Shown: positions 55,911 to 64,000 of the stretch, piece after piece
How the letters are laid out: each line of letters begins with the position of its first letter
Numbering within the stretch: the stretch's first letter is position 1
From: Letharia columbiana
Taxonomy: Eukaryota; Ascomycota; Lecanoromycetes; Lecanorales; Parmeliaceae
DNA: 64,000 nucleotides
Assembly: GCF_014066305.1 (NCBI RefSeq)
Contig: NW_023501067.1
Span: forward strand, 496,001-560,000
Direction of reading: 5' to 3'
Translations under genes and position numbers: made by a program
Notes under the pieces: generated by a model
Told to the model about the DNA's origin: nothing
Database searches by the model: none
What the model saw: only the letters and a program-made list of their open reading frames with translations

Positions 55911-56529
55911 CCTCCAACAACCAGTTTGAAAATAATTTTCCTGTTAGGACGCGGCGCGTTGTCAAGGATTTTAGATCCCAAGCCACCTACACGTCGGTGG
56001 CAGTGGTTATTCAGGCGAAAGAGGCTGGCTGAGGATTCCTGCAATGCCCAGAGCCGCAGACTCTTCGAAAGGATCCCGCAGCACAGTCTGCGGGGACAAG
56101 CAAAAGGACATTGCAATTCAAACGGAATGGAGATAGCATATGTTCGCGGACCTAGAGCCTTACATCCGCACATTCCAAGACTGTGCACTAGGTGTAAGCT
56201 CTTTTGGTCTGAATGGTATGGGCCGGCCACGAATCTTAGAAGCTCGTATTGATCCCTTCAAATAGGGATGCGGATGTGTCATATGACACGTGACGTCAGG
56301 TCAGACCTACTCGGTCATTTGACAGTCATATATAGCCAAATGACCGCACTGCAAAAGGCTTGTAGTAAGGTAAAGCGTGAGATTCGAGGGAAACGGTAGG
56401 ACTCAGAGGTTGTTAGGGCTGAAATCCAGTATCACCAGTAATACCATACCAAGCTAGGGATTAATAACGCCAAGCCTCTATTTACTACGCCCGACTTTGT
56501 TAGCCTTATATATCTTTCACGGTTAGACA
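55911..56529. other. Spacer between foldback elements and gypsy element; possible LTR
   Basis: Composition is normal up to about 56460. The part near 56400-56580 (starting TGTTAGGGCT, with a TATATAT box at about 56506) may be a long terminal repeat of the adjacent gypsy element. A second copy was not found within the window. Confidence 0.3.
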
Positions 56530-58799
56530 CCTACTGGATACGGTTAGCGCTGTCATTTAGTCGAACCGAGTCGTAGACGCTAAAAACTCTAATTTAATAT
56601 CAAATGACTTTGATATAGTTCTCTCTATAGTATGTTATTTAGCTGATATCGATTATATTTCGTAACGACGATAGCGTAGTTCATATATATGCTAATATAG
56701 CTTCGAAAGATCTTTAGAATTATATTAGCAAGGGGGCTTACGTAGAAGATTATATATAAGATAATTCCCGATTAACATAAGCCTAAGAAATCGATTCTCG
56801 GGTTTGAAAAAAATGAGGCTATCGTAAAGATATCGGACGATTTCAATTCGACTGAAAACGAGGTATCCTCTGTTATTCTATAAGTTAACCCTTTATAGAT
56901 AAGACTCTTCGAAATATCGTTTATAGAAGTCGTCTATTAGGTCTTGGCAATTTTCGAATTTACCGCCGTTCGCATTATATTAGATAGAGTTATTATCGAG
57001 GCCTTCTCACTTAATCTTATACTTAAGACGACTATAAATTAATTTAAAGCCAAGTATTTCCTTAATAATCTATTTGATTCGACCGTTAATAGTAATATAT
57101 TTCGGCGAAGGATTTATCTATTCTGATAATGGGTTATTTATCGTAAGACTTAAGAGATTAAAGTGAAAGATGTCGTGAATTCTTATACTTGATAGAAGTT
57201 TTAGACGATAAGAGGTTTTAATAAAGTCTATAATCTTAAATAAACTGAGTCTCTTATAATCTAATTTGCGGGAAGGGCGATTAAAGATAATATTCTTACT
57301 ATTTAGAAAGATCGTATCGTTTACTTAAAAAGTAATCTTTTATTAATACTTATTAACTTATATAACTATAGTCTTCTAAGCGTAATTTATATTACTTCGA
57401 ATATACTTAAGAACTTATTTTATATAATTCGTAATATTCTTCGTCTAAGTAGTATTAAGACGCTTACGTATAATCTCGTAGTCGATAGTATTCGAGCTAA
57501 AAGTTATTCGAGAATAAAACCTCTTATTTACGAGAAAAGATGGGATATCGATAGTCGATAAGATAGTATTATTATCGGCGAACTCGGTAATAGATAACTA
57601 TCTTATCTAGTCGTTCTATATATAATTATAGTATATTTAAAGATAACGCTCTATATTCTAATTCGCTCGTTCGGTCTATTTATCGATTTTAGAGTAAAAG
57701 ACTATTAATAGCTTAGCTATAATATCTAGTCTCTCGTAAAAAGACTTCTATATAATAGCTATGAATTAAAGACCTCGATTCGATATTATTAAGATCGATA
57801 GATCGTATAGACGAAATACTTTCTTAAGTAATAAGTTAACTATCTTCTTAGCGGTAATATCTTTATCGATATCGAAATAGACTACGTAGTAACATTTCTT
57901 AGTAAGTTAATCGATCGCTACTTAAATAGCGTTATAGTCGTTAGATATAGATAAGCCTATAACGAAGTTAATCGATATATCTTATTATCGCTTCTATAGA
58001 ATTAATAGAGACTATAGTAAATTATACTCTCGATTGCGAGACGTCTTAGTTCTTTAATAGATATAGTAATTCTAAATATAGATAGTTATAATAGTCCTTA
58101 TATCTCGTTAATAATATTCTCTTTTAAGTAGCTTATAAGTACGTACTATCTCGAAATGTTCGTAGAATAGTTAATCGTATATCTCTCGAATAACATCGAT
58201 ATATATATTATCGAATATTTATAAACGATCCTAATAATAAAGTACTTCGTCTTATACGAAGTATTTACTAAGAGTAATTCCTTAAAACTTATTCTTATTT
58301 TCGACGATAGCCTTACGAATTTCCGTATAATACTCGTCTTTCTTATTAGCCTCTACTATCTTATAATAAATAAAGTTATTAATTATATATATATCGATAT
58401 ATTCGCCATTTAATTTCAATCGATTAGGGGTAAGAATTATTTAATGCTATTAACGTAATCATTTATTCTCGAAATTAATTAATTTATACTTAGTTATTTA
58501 TATAAGTATATTCGTCTTAATATTCTAAGACCTTAATCGATAGATAATCTTTATATTAAATTCGAATAGTATATTCAAATAGCGAGCCTAACGACGGCTA
58601 AGGTCTCTTTCTTTAGCGAAGTACATTAAGTTCTTATAGTCCGTGAAGATCTTAATAGAGATATTGATATATTTTAGCTTAGAACGCTAGTATTTAAGAT
58701 AGCGAATAATGGCTAGTAACTTCTTATCGTAGATCTAATAGTTATACTTAACTAAAGTAAGATTCTTACTATAGAAGACTATCGAATAAAGTACTCCCT

Positions 58800-58965
58800 T
58801 ATTATTAGTATATATAAAAGAATAAGATAGAGCTAAGCTTAAAAATCTTGAATTTATATATATAGCCAATCATTAATTAGTATATATAAAAGAATAAGGT
58901 AGGGCTAAGCTTGAAAACCTTGAATTTATATGTGTAGCCAATCATTAATTCGAGGTTATTACGTC
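58800..58965. repeat. Direct duplication, ~75 bp x2
   Basis: ATTAGTATATATAAAAGAAT followed by AAG(A/G)TAG(A/G)GCTAAGCTT...AGCCAATCATTAATT occurs twice in tandem. The copies differ almost only by A/G changes, as RIP would leave. It lies at the left edge of the inserted segment. Confidence 0.85.
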
Positions 58966-59649
58966 TTTTGGCTAGACTGACTAAGTTAGCCCGCTAGCCC
59001 TTTCGAGCTCCCTTATCAAAAATTTATATATAGAAGTTTTACACTCTGAAATAACCAGCTCTCTACGAATGCTATTTCTTTATAATTTCGTAAATTATAG
59101 AACTCGGTGTACACTTTCTAACGCTGTAAAAATAATGAAGTTTGGCCTACTATTGGTGGATTAAATGAACATTCAAATATAGTAGTCATGGTAGTCACAC
59201 TAGACGCGTCCGGGATCGGATAATAATCCTTCCACCTGTTTGTTATTCTTCCATTATTCTACCAATTCTACCAATTCTATCAATTCTACCAATTCCACCA
59301 ATATGAACACAATCGTCTTCGGTACCCCTCGCCCAATTAGAGCCCCTTACTGACGCCCCCAGGCCACCCCTCGGCGAATCCGCTACTACTGGCAATCGAG
59401 GCCGCAAGCGAGCTTAACAGCTACCTACTACTGCTTATAAACGCGTTAGAAGACCCTTAAAAAGAGCCTGAACGGATACGTCCTCCCCTACATACTCCTC
59501 TTAAGCCAGCGGTAAGTGGGTTAAACTAACATTCAAATATTATAGTCACACCAAACGCGTCCGGACGTTATATACTCTCTACGATTCCACATCAAATTAT
59601 TACTTAGTAAGCGGAGAACACCACTATAACTTAACCTGTTATCCCCACT

Positions 59650-60700
59650 GCATTAAAGAGTAAGAGGAGGAACTATAATAGGCAAATGCGGAGAATACTA
59701 CGGAGAAACCAAGCGGCAACAAGGCCACCATCGTCAAGAACACGGCTCAGCTCTCCAAGATCCCACGTTATATGCTCTCCACGGTTCCGCATTAAATTAT
59801 CACTCAGTAAGCGGAGAACACCACTGCAACTTGGCCATTCCACATCAAATCATTACTCAGCAAGCGGAGAACACCACTGCAATTTGGCCTGTCATCCCCA
59901 CTACATTAAGGAGCAAGAGGAGGAACTACAACAGGCAAATGCGGAGAACACTGCGGAGAAACCAAGCGGCAACAAGGCCACCATCGTCAAGAACACAGCT
60001 CAGCTCTCCAAGATCCCACGTCATATCAGTCAGCCACTCAGCTAGCCACTCAGCTAGCCACTCAGCTAGCCACTCAGTCTGATACTCTACAAGAGGAGGA
60101 GCAAGAGGAGGAACTACAACAGGCAAATGCGGAGAACACTGCGGAGAAACCAAGCGGCAACAAGGCCCCCAGCACCAAGAACACGGCTCAGCTCTCCAAG
60201 ATCCCACGTCATATACTCTCCACGGTTCCATATCAAATCATCACTCAACAAGCGGAGAACACCACTGCAACTTAGCCTATCATCCCCACTACATCAAGAA
60301 GTAAGAGGAGGAACTACAACAGGCAAATGCGGAGAACACTGCGGAGAACACTATGGAGAACACTGCGGAGAAACCAAGCGGCAACAAGGCCCCCAGCACC
60401 AAGAACACGGCTCAGCTCTCCAAGATCCCACGTCATATACTCTCCACGGTTCAATATCAAATCATCACTCAACAAGCGGAGAACACCACTGCAACTTAGC
60501 CTATCATCCCCACTACATCAAGAAGTAAGAGGAGGAACTACAACAGGCAAATGCGGAGAACACTGCGGAGAACACTATGGAGAACACTGCGGAGAAACCA
60601 AGCGGCAACAAGGCCCCCAGCACCAAGAACACGGCTCAGCTCTCCAAGATCCCACCTCATATGCTCTCCACGGTTCCACATCAAATCATCACTCCAGAAC
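59650..60700 (+). repeat. Array of ~200-bp tandem repeats with coding character
   Basis: Five units start near 59650, 59905, 60100, 60305 and 60530. Each has GAGGAGGAACTACAACAGGC, AAACCAAGCGGCAACAAGGC, CAGCTCTCCAAGATCCCA and CATCATCCCC/CTACAT blocks. In one frame a unit reads LQQANAENTAEKPSGNKA, then TKNTAQLSKIPRH. Units 4 and 5 share an extra GCGGAGAACACTATGGAGAA insertion. Unit 2 carries a 4x CCACTCAGCTAG sub-repeat (60033-60080). The first unit shows more C-to-T changes than the last. No complete gene can be drawn around it. Confidence 0.75.
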
Positions 60701-61067
60701 GATGCATATTTGAACGAATTGAAACCGTCCGATGTCTTGCTCTGACAGCTATTTCATTATTCGAATGATTTCACTGCGGTAGGAGATAATGTGGGATTCA
60801 CACCACTAATTGGCATGTTGTCTCCATTTCTTTCCGGTATTTCGATACTTCTTGCCATAAGGACATGGCCTTTCTCTGTTTTTTGTGGGCAATTATTACG
60901 GATTAATTCTTCACTTAATACACCTTCCTAATTAGGCCTTAGCGCGCCTCTCTCCGCACATATGTGCCTGTATATCACATAGATTAAATCAATTTTGTAG
61001 TGGTGGAAGTAGGTTAAAAACGCACAGCAAGCGATCAGAGTTCGATTTGACTTAGGGCTAGGGCTAA

Positions 61068-61135
61068 AATTCCATTTGACTTAGAAAAATCCAACTCCAT
61101 TTGACTTAGAAAAATGAAAAATCCAACTCCATGAA
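61068..61135. repeat. Short tandem repeat CCATTTGACTTAGAAAAAT
   Basis: Three near-identical units begin at about 61070, 61094 and 61120 (the last partial). They lie at the right edge of the insertion, beside a GAATTTAATTC palindrome. Confidence 0.7.
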
Positions 61136-64000
61136 TTTAATTCATGGGCCTTTACTTGTTATATTAGAAAAGAACATCTTCGTTAATATAGTCGAAAGAG
61201 TTAGTCTTCAGAATAGCGTTCTTTATTCTATTGAAATAAAGTAGGACTAAGACTTTCGTAATAGCGACTTTCAGAAAATGAAAGGCCTCTTAATATGCTG
61301 GGGACCAATTAAATATAATCTCTTTTACGATGAGTTTTATTATAGATTTAACTATTCTAGAGAAGTCTCTAATAAACCGCTAGTAAAAATTGCAAAATTC
61401 GATAAAGGTCTATATCTCTTTAAGATTAATAGATATAATTTACTCGATAATAGTCTAAATTTTAATAGGGTTTATTTATAACCCGTCTATAGACATTAAT
61501 AGATCTAAAAATTTAATTTTCTAGACGTGAAATTCGTACTTAAGGATATTTATCTAAAGGTTAATATCTCTTAATTTCTAAAGGATTTATCTAACGTATT
61601 AGATGTATTTCTTTTTTATCTTATTATAGATAAGTATATTATCGAGATAGACCTAATAGAAGTCATTTAGATACTCGAATAGAATATTATTTATATACTA
61701 TTAATATATAACTAGATCGTTAGTTAGATCGAAGAGGAGAATCTAATACTTATATACTTTAAGAGAGATAATAAAAATAGTAAAATCCTCGCTATCGGAG
61801 TATATACGTAGTTTATTAAACGCGACTATAATATCCAATCGAGTAAGATATTTATATTCCTAGATTCTTGCTAAAATCTCATCTATTAATAGAATTAGAT
61901 ATCGGTTTCTTTTAATAATAGCGTTTAGCTTTCGATAGTCCACATAAAAATGTAACCCTCTATTCGGCTTTTTCGCGAATAGAATAGATGAGGCGAATAA
62001 TACATAGCTTAGTATTATAAATCCCTTCTTTAAATATTCATCCAGATACTTCTTTATCTATTTTAGTTTATATCCCGATATTAAATAGATTCTACTTTTC
62101 GAAAGTTTCGTTTTATCGAAGCTATCGTTAAATTCCAGCTTATAATTATAAGAACGATATAAAGAAAATATATTCGCTTTAGCTCTATCGAAAATGTCGA
62201 GATAATCGTAATACTTTATAGATAGCTTATATTTCATCTTCTTAGAATTAATCTCGTCGATGCTATTAATCTAAATAGGGCAATTAGAATTATAACACCT
62301 TTTATATTTCTTTTCTAAGTTATAGAAATAGAGTTTATTAATCGATATATAAGAATCGTAAGATATTCGAGTAATAAAAGATATATGTAGTATTAACGAG
62401 TTATTATAGATCTTATTTACTATTAATATAAATAACTTATTATCTTTTTTATAGACTAGCTAATAGTAGACCGCTATATTAATCTCAGCGATGTTAATAA
62501 ACTTAAACTTCTTATTATTCTCGTTCTTATTTAATAAGAAGATATTCGAATTAGTCTCGTTATCGCAAGTAGATAAGAAAGAGCTTTATCGTTTTAGTAT
62601 AATAGATAGAGAAGTAGATGATATGAATAGCCGAAGCTCCGAAGTTAATAGAAAGAGAAGTTCGTTTATTATTAATATCTAATTATTATTATAGTTATAT
62701 CGATCGAGTAGAAAGAGTATCTTATCCCGTAACATATTAAGGACTATTTCATATTTATTTATTTAAGATTTTTTAACTATTATATCGTATTTCAATAATA
62801 TAATTAATATTAGATATATTTCTTTTCGATAGTCTTTTACTATTACTATTAGAAGTAAGTAGTATATAATTAATCGTTTTATAATTTAATCGTTATAATC
62901 TCTTAGCGATTTAGATCGTAATAGTAAAAGTAGTTCCAGATATAAGACTTTATATATCGCTGAGATTAAGAACTTATTTATAACTATATAAGCTTCGATA
63001 TATCTACTATCTATAAGGGAGTTTTTAAGTAAGTAGATTCTCTCTTATAAAGAAAGCGTAACTTATATACGAAAAGAATAACGTGTTAGAGCGTTATTAA
63101 GAGCGTCTATTAGATATACTTTATAAGTATCTCTTATTATAACTTTGAAAGAGGCTATTCGTTTTTCGAATCTAAAAAAGAATCGTCGCTACCCGTAATA
63201 TCAACGTTATCGATTTCGAATTCTTCGTTTATTTCTAACGCGTAAAGTCGTGCTTTCTCGAAGGCCTTTTTATCGACCTCGGTTTAGATAAGTATTATAT
63301 AGTTCTTTCGATAGTAGTCTTTCTTATCGTAGTTATAGCACATTAATTCTCTTAGCTTTAAATTAATTATAATATTTAGAGGCGTAGTAATTATACTTAA
63401 ACTAGATTCGATAACGAGTATAAGGCGTATATTAGTCGCGAGTACTATCGTCGAAGTTCGTATTATAGTTAACTTAATAGTAGTCTTTATAGACTTAGAA
63501 TTCTTATAATTAACACGTTGTAAATTATCTAGTTTTCGAAGATATTCTTTTACAGCCTTTAAAATAATAAAATCTTCTACGACCTATTATATCTCCTTTA
63601 ATTTCTTTCTTAATTTCTTAAAAAGATAGTTCTCTAGTATAAGAGTTTTATTATAGTTAAGAATAATATCTAGTTAAATAAAGTCTAAATAGAAGTCGAT
63701 AAAGGATTAAATTTCTTATTATAGAGTATATATATTACGTAATATATTACTACGTCGATTTAAGTTCTCGTAGATATCGATTAACTTATTTATAATCTTA
63801 GTAAAAGACTAGTATAGATTAATAAAGTTTCGAAGTCTTCTATATATCGTATATTATATAGTCTTATCGCTAAGTCGTAAGACTATATAAACTATCTTAG
63901 AGTTCTTAGTAAGATAATAATCGCTGTTAATCTTAAATTTCTATTCTATTCTAAAGAATCAGTCGTTCTAGATAAGATTAATATCGTTAATAAATAGAGG

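Larger units (their letters stand above)
58812..61150. mobile_element. Insertion splitting the gypsy element
   Basis: The gypsy RNase H reading stops at about 58820 (YTNNKGVL side) and resumes at about 61150 (YINEDVLF side). Both sides keep an ATAA(C/T)AA(G/T)AAAGG-like sequence, consistent with a duplicated target. The insert is less AT-rich and carries the ~200-bp repeat array and two copies of an ATTCAAATAT...ACGCGTCCGG motif (59172-59215, 59532-59570). It ends in tandem CCATTTGACTTAGAAAAAT units (61070-61130). No transposase was recognised. Confidence 0.5.
56530..64000 (-). mobile_element. RIP-degraded Ty3/gypsy LTR retrotransposon, interrupted by an insertion
   Basis: Read on the minus strand and across many stops, the canonical gypsy order is recognisable from right to left. 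A gag zinc-knuckle relic lies at about 63300-63345 (CYNYDKKDYYRKNY, two Cys already lost). The reverse transcriptase is at about 61600-62060 (FAKKPNRGLHFYVDYRKLNAI; YLDNILIY where YLDDILIY is expected). RNase H is at about 58520-58820 (IYDKKLLAIIRYLKY, IKIFTDYKNLMYF). The integrase is at about 57600-58110 (VAIDRLTKKCYYV, NRGL-FIAII, TERANQNIE). Almost every ancestral CpA site has become TpA, the mark of RIP, and coding capacity is destroyed. The right end lies beyond the window. Break points with the internal insertion fall within the RT/RNase H boundary, at about 58812 and 61150. No product can be made. Confidence 0.85.

Noticed and set aside
57000..58000. CRISPR-like or satellite appearance of the AT-rich DNA
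   Set aside because: There are no regularly spaced identical repeats; the apparent repetition comes from low complexity after RIP.

Overview
The window looks like a piece of a filamentous ascomycete (Pezizomycotina) chromosome. Genes are intron-poor. Introns are mostly 48-65 nt, with GTANGT or GTTCGT donors, CTGAC/CTAAC branch sites and short tails to the acceptor. Gene order is mixed-strand, and the right end is strongly AT-rich with the mutation pattern expected of RIP (repeat-induced point mutation). I cannot name a species.

Left part (1-42 kb) is mostly housekeeping. From left to right it carries the start of an SPF27-like spliceosome gene (cut by the window edge), a CBM48 (Crp1/Mdg1-like) protein, SEC24 of the COPII coat, a neutral ceramidase, a large disordered protein, a repeat-rich secreted protein with a GPI-type tail, a DHA1-type MFS exporter, the U4/U6 recycling factor PRP24, a frameshifted HpcH/HpaI aldolase, an uncharacterised conserved protein, a DUF3602 protein and the dynactin actin-related protein ARP1. 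Between them lie two decayed genes: a fungal secondary-metabolism-type methyltransferase (about 10 kb) and an HExxH zincin-like protein (about 24-25 kb).

At 42.4 kb there is a tRNA-Ser(GCU) gene with two insertions: a short one at the canonical anticodon-loop site, and a 53-nt one in the variable arm with every hallmark of a spliceosomal intron. It is followed by an unrecognised multi-exon gene.

The region 46-53.5 kb resembles a small fungal RiPP (dikaritin-type) locus. It has a DUF3328/UstYa-like oxidase with TM, HxxHC and HC..R motifs, then a short secreted precursor-like gene with four tandem Tyr-rich repeats ending in Lys-Arg (Kex2-type) sites. A remnant of a second UstYa-like gene and a gamma-glutamyltranspeptidase follow. 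The precursor reading frame is broken by a one-base loss in repeat 2. This is the best candidate for an undescribed system here.

The right end (53.7-64 kb) is transposon land. It holds AT-rich RIP-like blocks, two foldback/MITE-like elements, and a minus-strand Ty3/gypsy element with recognisable gag zinc knuckle, reverse transcriptase, RNase H and integrase. The gypsy element is split by an insertion of about 2.3 kb that carries a far less mutated array of ~200-bp tandem repeats.
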